From Polaribacter haliotis (GTDB lineage Bacteria > Bacteroidota > Bacteroidia > Flavobacteriales > Flavobacteriaceae), in NCBI RefSeq assembly GCF_014784055.1, contig NZ_CP061813.1, positions 87,501 through 151,500 of the forward strand: a stretch of DNA of 64,000 nt, in the 5' to 3' direction. The notes beneath the pieces were generated by a model. It was not told the origin of the DNA. It saw nothing but the letters and a program-made list of their open reading frames with translations, and ran no database searches. Numbering within the stretch: the first letter of the stretch is position 1; each line of letters opens with the position of its first letter. Made by a program: the position numbers and the translations under genes. This document shows, piece by piece, positions 44,200 through 52,862 of the stretch.

Positions 44200-45443
44200 G
44201 TAAAAAAGTAGTAATTATTGGAGGTGGAATTATTGGACTTTGTTCTGCTTACTATTTATTAAAAGATGGTCATGAAATAACAATAATAGACCAATCTAAT
44301 ATGGATTCTGGTGCCTCTTATGTGAACGCAGGTTATATTACTCCAAGTCATTTTATTTCTTTGGCAACACCTGGTATTATTACAAAAGGAATCAAATGGA
44401 TGTTCGATTCTAAGAGTCCGTTTTATGTGAAACCGAGATTAGATATCGATTTTTTGAAATGGAGTTGGGCGTTTAAAAAATCTGCAACAAAAGAAAAAGT
44501 AGAGAACTCAATTAAAGCGATTAAAGACATTAATTTATTTGCAAGAGATTTATATGAAGATTTAAAAGAATCTAAAGATTTCGACTTTCATTATGAAAGA
44601 AAAGGTTTGTTAATGTGCTATAAAACCGACAAAGTTGGAGAAGAAGAGTGGGAAGTTGGAAAAAGAGGGATTCAAGAAGGTTTAGGAGTTAGAAATTTAA
44701 CTGCGACACAGGTTAAAGAGTTAGAACCAAATGCAAATTTAAATATAAAAGGCGCAGTTTATTATGATTCAGATGCACATATGACACCAAATCATTTTAT
44801 GAAAGAAATGGTTAGTTATTTAAAAGAAAATGGTGTTACTTTTTTTAAAAATGAAAAAGTGTTAGATATTGATGTAACTGCAAATAAAATATCAAAAATA
44901 ATTACAGATAAACAAAGTATTGTTGCAGATGAGGTTGTTTTGGCAGCAGGAAGTTGGAGTCCTTTATTGGCTAAAAAAATAGGATTAAATATTCCTGTTC
45001 AAGCAGGAAAAGGATATCGAATTAATGTAGAAAGAGAAACAAATATTACCATTCCTGCCATTTTATGTGAAGCAAAAGTAGCAGTAACACCTATGGATGG
45101 CTTTACACGTTTTGCAGGAACTATGGAAATTGCAGGTATTAATAATAAAATAAATCCTACAAGAGTGGAAGCAATTGCAACTGCTGCACAAAATTATTAT
45201 AACAATTTACAAATTACAAAAACCGAAAAAGAATTGGCTGCTTGTGGTTTAAGACCTTGCTCTCCAGATGGTTTGCCATATGTTGGGAAATCATCGAAAT
45301 GCACAAATTTAACCATTGCAACAGGACATGCAATGATGGGTTGGAGTTTAGGAACTGCCACAGGAAAATTAATTTCTGAAGTTATTTCTAATAAAAAAAC
45401 TTCCTTAGATTTAAGTCCTTTTCACCCAGATAGAAAATTTTAA
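44196..45443 (+). CDS. FAD-dependent D-amino-acid (D-hydroxyproline) dehydrogenase
   Basis: A 415-residue DadA-like flavoprotein that oxidises cis-4-hydroxy-D-proline to pyrroline-4-hydroxy-2-carboxylate. The dinucleotide-binding motif VVIIGGGIIGLCSAYYLLKDGHE opens the protein and is followed by DSGASYVNAGYITPSH. Mid-protein are DEVVLAAGSWSP and AGKGYRINVE, and at the C-terminus GLRPCSPDGLPYVGKS, then TGHAMMGWSLGTATGKL, the usual flavin-site block. It is a single-subunit enzyme; no HcnABC-type partner genes are present. It overlaps the DUF3781 gene by 4 bp and is 3 bp before the M24 peptidase gene. Confidence 0.88.
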   Translation: MSKKVVIIGGGIIGLCSAYYLLKDGHEITIIDQSNMDSGASYVNAGYITPSHFISLATPGIITKGIKWMFDSKSPFYVKPRLDIDFLKWSWAFKKSATKEKVENSIKAIKDINLFARDLYEDLKESKDFDFHYERKGLLMCYKTDKVGEEEWEVGKRGIQEGLGVRNLTATQVKELEPNANLNIKGAVYYDSDAHMTPNHFMKEMVSYLKENGVTFFKNEKVLDIDVTANKISKIITDKQSIVADEVVLAAGSWSPLLAKKIGLNIPVQAGKGYRINVERETNITIPAILCEAKVAVTPMDGFTRFAGTMEIAGINNKINPTRVEAIATAAQNYYNNLQITKTEKELAACGLRPCSPDGLPYVGKSSKCTNLTIATGHAMMGWSLGTATGKLISEVISNKKTSLDLSPFHPDRKF

Positions 45444-45446
45444 ATT

Positions 45447-46661
45447 ATGAAAACATTTGGTATTGGAGGTTCAACTATTGAAGCAGAATTGGAAGCAATT
45501 CAGCCTTTAAAAACAACAGTTAAACCGATTCAAAAAGAAGAATATAAAAAGAGAATTCAGAAATTATCTGGTTTAATGAAAACAAATAAAGTGCAGGCAG
45601 TATATGTAAATGCAGGTACAAATTTATTGTATTTTACAGGCACACATTGGCATGCTAGTGAGCGAATGGTGGGCGCAATAATTTTACCAAATGAAGAAGT
45701 ACATTATATTGCTCCGAATTTTGAAAAAGGAACCATCGAAGATTTTTTAGAAATAGAAGGAACTATTCATTGTTGGGAAGAACATGAATGTCCGCATAAA
45801 TTATTTTTACAGGTTTTAGATGAAAATAAAATTACTGAAGGAGAAATTCAGTTAGATGAAACGACACCATTTTCAATTATAAATGGTTTACATAAAGAAG
45901 TTCATTCTTTTTATATTGAAAAAGCAACCGGTTTAATTTCTGAATGTAGAATGATAAAATCTGACGCAGAAATTGCAATAATGCAATATGTAATGGACAT
46001 TACTTTGGAAGTTCAAAAAGCAACTGCAAGAATTTTAAGAGTCGGAATTACCACAAGAGAAGTAGAAAATTTTATCCACGAAGCACATAAAAAATACGGA
46101 GTTTCTTCAGGTTCCTATTTTTGTATTGTACTTTTTGGTGTAGATTCTTCTTTTCCTCATGGCGTTAAAAATCCAAAGAAATTGGAAATGAACGATATGG
46201 TTTTGGTGGATACTGGTTGTCAGTTATATGACTATATTTCAGATATAACAAGAACCTACGTTTTCGGAGAAGCAAACGAATTGCAACGAAAAATATGGAA
46301 TCTCGAAAAAGAAACACAATTATCGGCTTTTAAAGCTTCAATTTTAGGAAATTCATGTGCTTCTGTAGACGATGCTTCAAGAAAAACTTTAGAGAAAAAT
46401 GGTTTAGGGCCAGATTATAATTTACCAGGTTTGCCTCACAGAACTGGTCATGGAATTGGGTTAGATATTCACGAATATCCATATATTGTAAGAGGAAATA
46501 AGACAAAATTAGTTTCTGGAATGACGTTTAGTAACGAACCTATGATTTGTGTACCAAATGAATTTGGCGTGCGTTTAGAAGACCATATTTATATGACAGA
46601 GAAAGGCGCAAAATGGTTTACGGAACCTGCATATTCTATCGAAAATCCTTTCGGAGTTTAA
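45447..46661 (+). CDS. M24-family Xaa-Pro-type metallopeptidase
   Basis: A 404-residue cytosolic dinuclear-metal peptidase with a creatinase-like N-terminal domain (VYVNAGTNLLYFTGTHWHASERMV). The catalytic pita-bread domain has metal ligands Asp in MVLVDTG, Asp in YISDITRTYVFG, His in HRTGHGIGLD, Glu in FSNEPMI and Glu in RLEDHIY, all intact. M24B enzymes cleave dipeptides or peptides with proline at P1'. As the last gene of the hydroxyproline operon it probably releases hydroxyproline from X-Hyp (or X-Pro) dipeptides. No terminator is evident before the next gene, 45 bp downstream. Confidence 0.9.
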   Translation: MKTFGIGGSTIEAELEAIQPLKTTVKPIQKEEYKKRIQKLSGLMKTNKVQAVYVNAGTNLLYFTGTHWHASERMVGAIILPNEEVHYIAPNFEKGTIEDFLEIEGTIHCWEEHECPHKLFLQVLDENKITEGEIQLDETTPFSIINGLHKEVHSFYIEKATGLISECRMIKSDAEIAIMQYVMDITLEVQKATARILRVGITTREVENFIHEAHKKYGVSSGSYFCIVLFGVDSSFPHGVKNPKKLEMNDMVLVDTGCQLYDYISDITRTYVFGEANELQRKIWNLEKETQLSAFKASILGNSCASVDDASRKTLEKNGLGPDYNLPGLPHRTGHGIGLDIHEYPYIVRGNKTKLVSGMTFSNEPMICVPNEFGVRLEDHIYMTEKGAKWFTEPAYSIENPFGV

Positions 46662-46706
46662 TCTCTAATTTCTTTCAGAATAAAAGATAAATCGTATTTT
46701 TATAAA

Positions 46707-47309
46707 ATGGATTTATTCTCTTCAGAAAAAATAAAAAACATTTTACCTTTCGATGGTGTTACCAATTATCATGGTATTGTTTTAGATAAAAATCAATGTG
46801 ATTTTTTCTACCAAAAACTCTTCGAAACGATTGACTGGAAAAATGACGAAGCCATTATTTTTGGAAAAAAAATAATTACCAAAAGAAAAGTGGCTTGGTA
46901 TGGCGAATCTGAATTTTCTTACAAATATTCAGGAGTTACAAAAACAGCAAATATTTTCACAAAAGAGCTGTTAGAACTCAAAGAAATTGTAGAAAAAGAA
47001 AGTGGAGAAACGTATAATTCTTGCTTGTTAAATTTATATCATTCAGGAGAAGAAGGAATGGCTTATCATTCAGATGGAGAAAAAATGTTGAAGAAAAACG
47101 GAGCAATAGCTTCACTTTCTTTAGGAGCAGAACGTAAATTTTCTTTCAAACATAAAGAAAACAAACAACGAATAGATATTATTTTAGAAAGAGGAAGTTT
47201 GTTGGTAATGAGAGAATTTACACAAACCAATTGGTTGCACAGATTACCACCAACAAAAATGGTTTTTACACCACGAATTAATTTGACGTTTAGAACCATA
47301 GAATTGTAA
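46707..47309 (+). CDS. AlkB-type Fe(II)/2-oxoglutarate-dependent dioxygenase
   Basis: A 200-residue dioxygenase that removes alkyl groups from nucleic acid bases by oxidative demethylation. The DSBH fold is visible with the metal-binding HxD in YHSDGE and the 2-oxoglutarate-binding Arg in PRINLTFRTIEL. Further AlkB landmarks are VAWYGESEFSYKYSG and NSCLLNLYHSGEEGMAYHSD, ASLSLGAERKFSFKH, and the third metal His in TNWLHRLPPT. Length agrees with short AlkB2/3-like proteins. It is a DNA or RNA repair enzyme unrelated to the preceding catabolic genes. It may be read through from that operon or use its own promoter. Confidence 0.88.
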   Translation: MDLFSSEKIKNILPFDGVTNYHGIVLDKNQCDFFYQKLFETIDWKNDEAIIFGKKIITKRKVAWYGESEFSYKYSGVTKTANIFTKELLELKEIVEKESGETYNSCLLNLYHSGEEGMAYHSDGEKMLKKNGAIASLSLGAERKFSFKHKENKQRIDIILERGSLLVMREFTQTNWLHRLPPTKMVFTPRINLTFRTIEL

Positions 47310-47318
47310 TCTAATCTT

Positions 47319-47326
47319 TACTTTTG
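47319..47326 (+). promoter_or_regulatory. -7 promoter element of rluF
   Basis: TACTTTTG matches TAnnTTTG and ends 16 bp before the TTG start at 47343, which supports that start and a very short leader. Confidence 0.55.
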
Positions 47327-47342
47327 CATAAAATTTTACAAT

Positions 47343-48230
47343 TTGGATTCTAATTCACAAAATACCATCAATCTTAATAAATACATCAGTTCTTCAGGGA
47401 TTTGTTCTCGAAGAGAAGCAGAAAAATTTATTAAAGAAGGCAGAGTTACCATCAATGGAAAACCTACGCAATTAGGAAATAGAGTTGCCAAAAAAGATGT
47501 TGTAAAATTAGACGGACGGTTAGTAACTCCAAAAAACGTAACGCTTTATATTGCCTTAAACAAACCTGTTGGAATCGTTTCTACGACTGATGATAGAGAG
47601 CCAAATAACATCGTAAAACACATTAATTATCCAGAAAGATTATTTCCAATTGGACGTTTAGATAAACCATCTGAAGGTTTAATTTTTTTGACTAATGATG
47701 GTGATATTGTCAATAAAATTTTACGAGCAGGAAACAATCACGAGAAAGAATATTTTGTTTCAGTAAACAAATCAATTACACCAGATTTTATAGAAAAAAT
47801 GGGAAATGGAATCCCTATTTTAGGCACTGTTACTCAAAATTGTTTGGTAGAAAAAGTGAGCGATAAAATTTTCAAAATCGTTTTAACACAAGGTTTAAAT
47901 CGCCAAATTCGCAGAATGTGCGAGTATTTAGATTATGAAGTAACCAAGTTAAAACGAACCCGAATCATGAATGTTGAGTTGGGTTATTTACAATCTGGAG
48001 ATTGGCGTGAGTTAACGGATGAAGAGATGAAAGAAATCAATAAAATGATTTCCACATCCTCTAAAACCGAAGAAGCGTCTAAAGTTAAAACTGCTCCAAA
48101 AACATTTAAACCAAAGCGAAAATTAGCACCTTCAAAAAACGATTTCAATAAAAAAAGTGCTTCTTTTAGAAAATCTTCACCAAAAAACAGGAGAAATAAT
48201 TCGAGTTCTACTAAAAAGAAACGTTGGTAG
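47343..48230 (+). CDS. rluF: 23S rRNA pseudouridine(2604) synthase RluF
   Basis: A 295-residue RsuA/RluF-family pseudouridine synthase acting on 23S rRNA. The start codon is TTG, supported by the closely spaced promoter element and because the S4 RNA-binding domain begins immediately ([20 protein letters not shown]). The catalytic Asp is in [19 protein letters not shown], followed by the HEKEYFV block that favours RluF over RluE/RluB, and [17 protein letters not shown] Lys/Ser-rich basic tail of about 60 residues follows, probably RNA-binding and not conserved. The 3' flank carries structured repeat copy B. Confidence 0.9.
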   Translation: MDSNSQNTINLNKYISSSGICSRREAEKFIKEGRVTINGKPTQLGNRVAKKDVVKLDGRLVTPKNVTLYIALNKPVGIVSTTDDREPNNIVKHINYPERLFPIGRLDKPSEGLIFLTNDGDIVNKILRAGNNHEKEYFVSVNKSITPDFIEKMGNGIPILGTVTQNCLVEKVSDKIFKIVLTQGLNRQIRRMCEYLDYEVTKLKRTRIMNVELGYLQSGDWRELTDEEMKEINKMISTSSKTEEASKVKTAPKTFKPKRKLAPSKNDFNKKSASFRKSSPKNRRNNSSSTKKKRW

Positions 48231-48238
48231 TGTTTTTT

Positions 48239-48340
48239 GAGCGTTCCCTTTCAGGTCAGGCTTTTCGTTGCAATCTTTTTTATTTAAATAAATAAAAAAG
48301 GATTTCCACTACAATCCTTAACGCGCTTATTTGCCAACAA
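48239..48340 (+). repeat. Intergenic structured repeat, copy B
   Basis: Same architecture and orientation as copy A at 3226-3330: GAGCGTTCCC start, GGTCAGGCTTTTCG, a T-run and A-run inverted pair, CAATCCTTAACGC and a GCCAACAAA end. The middle sequence differs but keeps its pairing, which suggests selection or conversion for structure. It begins 9 bp after the rluF stop and may also serve as its terminator. The rest of the 48231-48538 gap is the tgt promoter and leader. Confidence 0.7.
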
Positions 48341-48405
48341 AATCAATATTTTAACTTTTGGTTTTATATAACAGTTCATTTTATTTATCAATTCTTAAAT
48401 AATAG

Positions 48406-48413
48406 TATCTTTG
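48406..48413 (+). promoter_or_regulatory. -7 promoter element of tgt
   Basis: TATCTTTG matches TAnnTTTG about 125 bp upstream of the tgt ATG, so the tgt mRNA should have a long leader. Confidence 0.6.
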
Positions 48414-48430
48414 CCACCAATGAAACGAAA

Positions 48431-48527
48431 ATTTATTATTTTAATTTATTTTCAAAATTAAAATAATAAATGAGAGAACGAAGTGGTTACACACGTTCTT
48501 AATTTTGTGATGAAATTTTCACAAAAT
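48431..48527 (+). promoter_or_regulatory. Structured 5' leader of tgt (three consecutive hairpins)
   Basis: Hairpin 1: perfect 17-bp stem 48431-48447/48455-48471 with 7-nt loop ATTTTCA. Hairpin 2: AGAACG/CGTTCT with an inner GTG/CAC (48475-48499). Hairpin 3: ATTTTGTGA/TCACAAAAT (48502-48510/48519-48527) ending 11 nt before the ATG. No preQ1 riboswitch consensus was recognised. It could be an RNA element controlling tgt, or the first hairpin alone could be a terminator of upstream transcription. Confidence 0.5.
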
Positions 48528-48538
48528 CACCAAAATTT

Positions 48539-49675
48539 ATGCGTGTGAAATTTGACTTAAAAATTACTGACCCCAAAAGTAAAGCAAGAGCAGGAACAAT
48601 TACTACAGATCATGGAGAAATTGAAACACCAATCTTTATGCCTGTGGGAACTGTTGGAACTGTAAAAGGAGTTCATCAAACAGAACTTAAAAATGAGATA
48701 AACCCTGATATTATTTTAGGAAATACCTATCACCTTTTTTTAAGACCAGGAATGGAAATATTAGAAAAAGCTGGTGGTTTACACAAGTTTATGAATTGGG
48801 ATAGAAATATCCTTACAGATTCTGGGGGTTACCAAGTATATTCACTTTCTGGAAGAAGAAAAATTAACGAAGAAGGCGTAAAATTTAAAAGTCATATAGA
48901 TGGTTCTATGCACTTTTTTACACCAGAAAACGTTATGGAAACGCAACGTACAATTGGTGCCGATATTATTATGGCGTTTGACGAATGTACACCTTATCCT
49001 TGTGATTATAATTACGCAAAACGTTCTATGCACATGACACATAGATGGTTGGACAGATGTATAAATCATTTAGAAAAACTGCCTTTTAAATATGGTTATG
49101 AACAAACGTTTATGCCAATTGTACAAGGAAGTACTTATAAAGATTTAAGAAGACAATCTGCAGAATACATTGCAAATTCTGGTCAGCAAGCAAATGCAAT
49201 TGGTGGACTTTCAGTTGGGGAACCAGCAGAAGAATTATATGCAATGACAGAAGTTGTTTGTGAGGTGTTACCAGAAGACAAGCCACGTTATTTAATGGGT
49301 GTTGGAACGCCAATAAATATTTTAGAAAATATTGCTTTGGGAATAGATATGTTCGATTGTGTAATGCCAACAAGAAACGCCAGAAACGGAATGTTATTTA
49401 CAGCACATGGTTCTATCAACATAAAAAATAAAAAGTGGGAAGACGATTTTTCTCCAATAGACGACATGGGAATTACTTGGGTAGATACCATGTATTCCAA
49501 AGCATATTTGCGTCATCTTTTTGCTGCAAAAGAAATGTTAGGAAAGCAAATTGCCTCGATTCATAATCTTGGTTTTTATGTTTGGTTGACTCGTGAAGCA
49601 AGAAAACATATTTTAGCTGGAGATTTTAGAGAGTGGAAAGATAAAATGGTGAAGCAAATGGATAAAAGGCTATAA
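48539..49675 (+). CDS. tgt: Queuine/preQ1 tRNA-ribosyltransferase
   Basis: A 378-residue enzyme that exchanges G34 for preQ1 in tRNAs with GUN anticodons, the last base-insertion step of the queuosine pathway that also uses QueE. Landmarks are FMPVGTVGTVKGV, the catalytic Asp in LTDSGGYQVYSLS, DECTPYP, the substrate loop GGLSVGEP, and the nucleophile Asp in DMFDCVMPTRNARNG. The usual zinc site C-x-C-x2-C with a distal His is not there: the segment reads FSPIDDMGITWVDTMYSKAY, without cysteine, while the His in SIHNLGFY remains. The enzyme appears zinc-free in this region. I believe other Bacteroidetes share this. Confidence 0.93.
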   Translation: MRVKFDLKITDPKSKARAGTITTDHGEIETPIFMPVGTVGTVKGVHQTELKNEINPDIILGNTYHLFLRPGMEILEKAGGLHKFMNWDRNILTDSGGYQVYSLSGRRKINEEGVKFKSHIDGSMHFFTPENVMETQRTIGADIIMAFDECTPYPCDYNYAKRSMHMTHRWLDRCINHLEKLPFKYGYEQTFMPIVQGSTYKDLRRQSAEYIANSGQQANAIGGLSVGEPAEELYAMTEVVCEVLPEDKPRYLMGVGTPINILENIALGIDMFDCVMPTRNARNGMLFTAHGSINIKNKKWEDDFSPIDDMGITWVDTMYSKAYLRHLFAAKEMLGKQIASIHNLGFYVWLTREARKHILAGDFREWKDKMVKQMDKRL

Positions 49676-49682
49676 AAGTAAG

Positions 49683-49743
49683 CAGTTTTCAGTTGGAAGT
49701 TAACAGTTACACAAATAAACAATTACACGATTAAACAGTTTAA
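49683..49743 (+). repeat. AACTG/CAGTTTTC-rich simple repeat between tgt and the LptF/LptG gene
   Basis: Contains GCAGTTTTCAGTTGG and further AACAGTTA and AACAGTTT copies. The complement of 3198-3220 (AACTGAAAACTACCAACTT) matches at 13 of 14 positions over GnAGTTTTCAGTTG. Similar periodic AACTG tracts occur in other Flavobacteria in my memory. Function unknown. Confidence 0.45.
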
Positions 49744-50835
49744 GTGAAGATAATAGATTGGTACATATTAAAGCGTTATTTGGTAACATTCTTGTTTACC
49801 TTATTAATCTTAATACCAATTGCAATTGCAATTGATGTTTCAGAAAAAATAGATAATTTTCTGGAGCATACAAACTTGGGTTTAGAAGAAATTTTAAACG
49901 ATTATTATAAGAATTTTATTATTTATTACGCAAACACATTTATGCCTTTGGCATTATTTATAGCCGTAATTTTATTTACTTCTAAACTTTCAAATAATAC
50001 AGAAATTATTGCGATTACAAATGCAAAAGTATCTTTTACAAGATTTTTATATCCTTATTTTATTGGAGCTACATTAGTAACTATTATATCTTTAGGGATG
50101 AATCATTTTGTAGTTCCTAATAGTAGTAAAGTAAGAAGAGGATTCGAAAAAAAATACATAAATAATGCACGACAAAAAAACGATTTAAAATTTATTTCCG
50201 ATTTTAGTTTGCAACTTACAGACAGTACCTATATTTATATTAGAAATTATAATATAGAAACAAACGCGGGCTATAACTTCACTTCAGAAACATACGATGG
50301 TTTAGAATTGAAATCGAAATTATCTTCAGATAATTTGCGTTATAATTCTAAAGACTCTACTTTTTCTCTTACAAATTGGAGAAAGCGTCTTATTTATAAA
50401 GACAGAGATAGTATTTTTAGTGGAAATAAAATAGATACAGTTTTTAATTTTACGCCAAGAGATTTAATTTATAAATCTGCTTTATCTCAAGAAATGCCTT
50501 CAGATGAGTTAATCCGATTTATAGATTTGTCTAAAAAAAGAGGTGTAAAAAACTTAAATGCATATTTAGTTGAACTTCATAAAAGAACAAGTCTGCCAAT
50601 TGCATCCTATATACTTACTATTATAGCAGTTGCACTGGCTTTTAGAAAAAGAAGAGGTGGAACAGGAGTTAACCTAGCAATTGGTATTGGAATTATGTTC
50701 TTATACGTTTTCTTTATGAAAATTGGAGAAGTTTTAGGCTCTGTAGCTGGCGTAAATTCTTTCCTATACGTTTGGATTCCAAATATAATGTTTGGCATTA
50801 TTTCTGTTTATCTCTATTGGAATGCAAGAAAGTAG
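49744..50835 (+). CDS. LptF/LptG-family permease (YjgP/YjgQ)
   Basis: A 363-residue inner-membrane subunit of the lipopolysaccharide transport ABC exporter. It starts with GTG (IIDWYILKRYLVTFLFTLL), directly after the AACTG repeat tract. There are six transmembrane helices in two groups of three, separated by a periplasmic beta-jellyroll-like region of about 200 residues (for example SKLSSDNLRYNSKDSTFSLT). Signature blocks are GMNHFVVPNSSKVRRGFEKK and RTSLPIASYILTIIAVALAF. LptF and LptG cannot be told apart here. In Bacteroidetes this gene often follows tgt. Confidence 0.88.
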   Translation: MKIIDWYILKRYLVTFLFTLLILIPIAIAIDVSEKIDNFLEHTNLGLEEILNDYYKNFIIYYANTFMPLALFIAVILFTSKLSNNTEIIAITNAKVSFTRFLYPYFIGATLVTIISLGMNHFVVPNSSKVRRGFEKKYINNARQKNDLKFISDFSLQLTDSTYIYIRNYNIETNAGYNFTSETYDGLELKSKLSSDNLRYNSKDSTFSLTNWRKRLIYKDRDSIFSGNKIDTVFNFTPRDLIYKSALSQEMPSDELIRFIDLSKKRGVKNLNAYLVELHKRTSLPIASYILTIIAVALAFRKRRGGTGVNLAIGIGIMFLYVFFMKIGEVLGSVAGVNSFLYVWIPNIMFGIISVYLYWNARK

Positions 50836-51736
50836 ATTTAAAAACTATTTACTTTTACATCTCATAGTTTTTATTTGGGGATTTACAGCCATTTTGGGTG
50901 CGTTAATTACGATTGATGCAATTCCATTAGTTTGGTATCGAATGTTATTAGCTGTAATTTTTATTTTTATTTATTTTTTGCTAAAGAAAAAAAAGTTTAA
51001 AATAGATAAAAAAACTGTTGTTAAATTTTTTTTGACGGGAGTTATTATTGCGCTTCATTGGATTTTCTTTTTTAAGGCGATTAAAGTTTCTAATGTTTCT
51101 GTAGCTTTAGTAACTATGAGTACTGGTGCTTTTTTTACGTCTTTAATTGAACCTGTCTTTTTTAATAGAAGAATTAAATTTGTTGAAATAGTACTTGGAC
51201 TTCTAGTAATTGCAGGCTTGTATGTTATTTTTAATTTTGAAAGCCAGTATAAATTAGGAATTATTTATGCATTAATTGCTTCGTTTTTAGGAGCATTATT
51301 TGCAGTTTTAAATGGCCTTTTTATTAAAAAGCATAGTGCAGATACTATTTCTTTTTATCAGCTTTTATTTGGAGTTGTTTTTATTACAATTTACCTTCTA
51401 TTTAGTAATGGATTTTCAGTAGAATTTTTTCAAGTACCAACTATGGATTGGTTATACTTATTACTGTTAAGTAGCGTTTGTACTGCTTATGCTTTTATCG
51501 CTTCTGTAAAAGTGATGAAATACTTATCTCCATATACAGTAATGCTTACTATTAATTTAGAACCAATTTATGCAATTATTTTAGCATTATTAATTTTTGG
51601 AGACGAAGAACAAATGAGCCCTACTTTTTATTTGGGAGCTTTTATTGTTTTATTTGTGGTATTATTAAACGGAATTATAAAAAACAGCGTAAGTTTAAAA
51701 GAGAAGTTCAAACAAAAACTAAGCAGAAAAAAATAG
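50822..51736 (+). CDS. EamA/DMT-family transporter
   Basis: A 304-residue drug/metabolite-type permease with ten hydrophobic helices arranged as two EamA repeats. The first begins LLLHLIVFIWGFTAILGALI and the second LGIIYALIASFLGALFAVLNG, with the conserved EPVFFN and NLEPIYAIILALLIFGDEE at corresponding places in each repeat. The frame opens earlier, at 50792, but the ATG at 50822 (MQESRFKNY) gives the usual N-terminus and overlaps the preceding permease by 14 bp. The transported metabolite cannot be inferred. Confidence 0.87.
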   Translation: MQESRFKNYLLLHLIVFIWGFTAILGALITIDAIPLVWYRMLLAVIFIFIYFLLKKKKFKIDKKTVVKFFLTGVIIALHWIFFFKAIKVSNVSVALVTMSTGAFFTSLIEPVFFNRRIKFVEIVLGLLVIAGLYVIFNFESQYKLGIIYALIASFLGALFAVLNGLFIKKHSADTISFYQLLFGVVFITIYLLFSNGFSVEFFQVPTMDWLYLLLLSSVCTAYAFIASVKVMKYLSPYTVMLTINLEPIYAIILALLIFGDEEQMSPTFYLGAFIVLFVVLLNGIIKNSVSLKEKFKQKLSRKK

Positions 51737-51767
51737 GCTATTTTGCCTAAAAAAGTAAATTTTATAG

Positions 51768-51775
51768 TATGTTTG
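51768..51775 (+). promoter_or_regulatory. -7 promoter element of accA
   Basis: TATGTTTG matches TAnnTTTG and lies 34 bp before the accA start. Confidence 0.5.
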
Positions 51776-51809
51776 TCTTTACAAATAACTAAAATCAGAT
51801 AACTACAAA

Positions 51810-52763
51810 ATGGAATATTTAGATTTTGAAATGCCAATAAAAGAGCTTGAAGATCAGCTTCAAAAATGCCAAATTATTGGAGAAGAAAGCGAAGTAGATG
51901 TTACTGCAACTTGCAAAAAAATAGAGAAAAAACTAGCAATAGCTAGAAAAGATATATATAAGAACTTAACACCTTGGCAAAGGGTTCAATTATCTAGACA
52001 CCCAAATAGACCTTATACATTAGACTATATTAAAGCAATTTGTGGAGATACTTTTATGGAACTTCATGGAGACAGAAGTGTAAAAGACGACAAAGCAATG
52101 ATTGGTGGTTTGGGTAAAATTGGCGACCAATCTTATATGTTTATTGGTCAGCAAAAAGGATACAATACCAAAACTCGACAGTATAGAAATTTCGGAATGG
52201 CAAATCCAGAAGGATATAGAAAAGCCTTGCGTTTAATGAAAATGGCCGAGAAATTTGGAATTCCTGTAGTTACTTTATTAGATACTCCAGGTGCATACCC
52301 AGGTTTGGAAGCAGAAGAACGTGGCCAAGGAGAAGCAATTGCGAGAAATATTTTCGAAATGACTCGTTTAAAAACACCTATTATTACCATTGTTATTGGT
52401 GAAGGAGCTTCTGGTGGAGCATTAGGAATTGGAGTAGGAGATAGAGTATATATGATGGAAAATACTTGGTACACTGTTATTTCTCCAGAATCTTGTTCTT
52501 CAATTTTATGGAGAAGTTGGGAGTATAAAGAACAGGCTGCTGAAGCTTTAAAATTAACGGGAACTGATATGAAAAAGTTAAAGTTAATTGATGGAATTAT
52601 AAAAGAACCAGTTGGAGGAGCACATTCTAATAGAGAAGGAGCTTTTAAAGCGGTACAAGACCAAATTGTAAGTTCTTTTAACGAATTGAAAGATTTATCT
52701 GAAACTGATTTAGTTTCTAAAAGAATGGATAAGTACGCAAATATGGGTGTTTATAAAGAGTAA
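51810..52763 (+). CDS. accA: Acetyl-CoA carboxylase carboxyltransferase subunit alpha
   Basis: A 317-residue alpha subunit of the carboxyltransferase that transfers CO2 from biotin to acetyl-CoA, the committed step of fatty acid synthesis. Landmarks are the coiled N-terminal region [71 protein letters not shown], the [15 protein letters not shown] acyl-CoA site and the [13 protein letters not shown] block. Length fits the family. The beta-subunit gene is not in this window, as usual for Bacteroidetes. Confidence 0.96.
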   Translation: MEYLDFEMPIKELEDQLQKCQIIGEESEVDVTATCKKIEKKLAIARKDIYKNLTPWQRVQLSRHPNRPYTLDYIKAICGDTFMELHGDRSVKDDKAMIGGLGKIGDQSYMFIGQQKGYNTKTRQYRNFGMANPEGYRKALRLMKMAEKFGIPVVTLLDTPGAYPGLEAEERGQGEAIARNIFEMTRLKTPIITIVIGEGASGGALGIGVGDRVYMMENTWYTVISPESCSSILWRSWEYKEQAAEALKLTGTDMKKLKLIDGIIKEPVGGAHSNREGAFKAVQDQIVSSFNELKDLSETDLVSKRMDKYANMGVYKE

Positions 52764-52822
52764 ATAAATTTTCAATTTTTAAATAATTAATATAATTATT
52801 AAAAGAATTAAATAGATAAACT

Positions 52823-52860
52823 AAAGTTGAATAATGATCTCATTGTTCAACTTTTTTTTT
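52823..52860 (+). terminator. Rho-independent terminator downstream of accA
   Basis: Stem AAAGTTGAAtAATGA / TCATTgTTCAACTTT followed by ten T. Confidence 0.85.
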
Positions 52861-52862
52861 AA

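Noticed and set aside
48431..48527. preQ1 riboswitch upstream of tgt
   Set aside because: The conserved C-rich loop and A-rich tail of known preQ1 classes were not found; recorded only as an unidentified structured leader.
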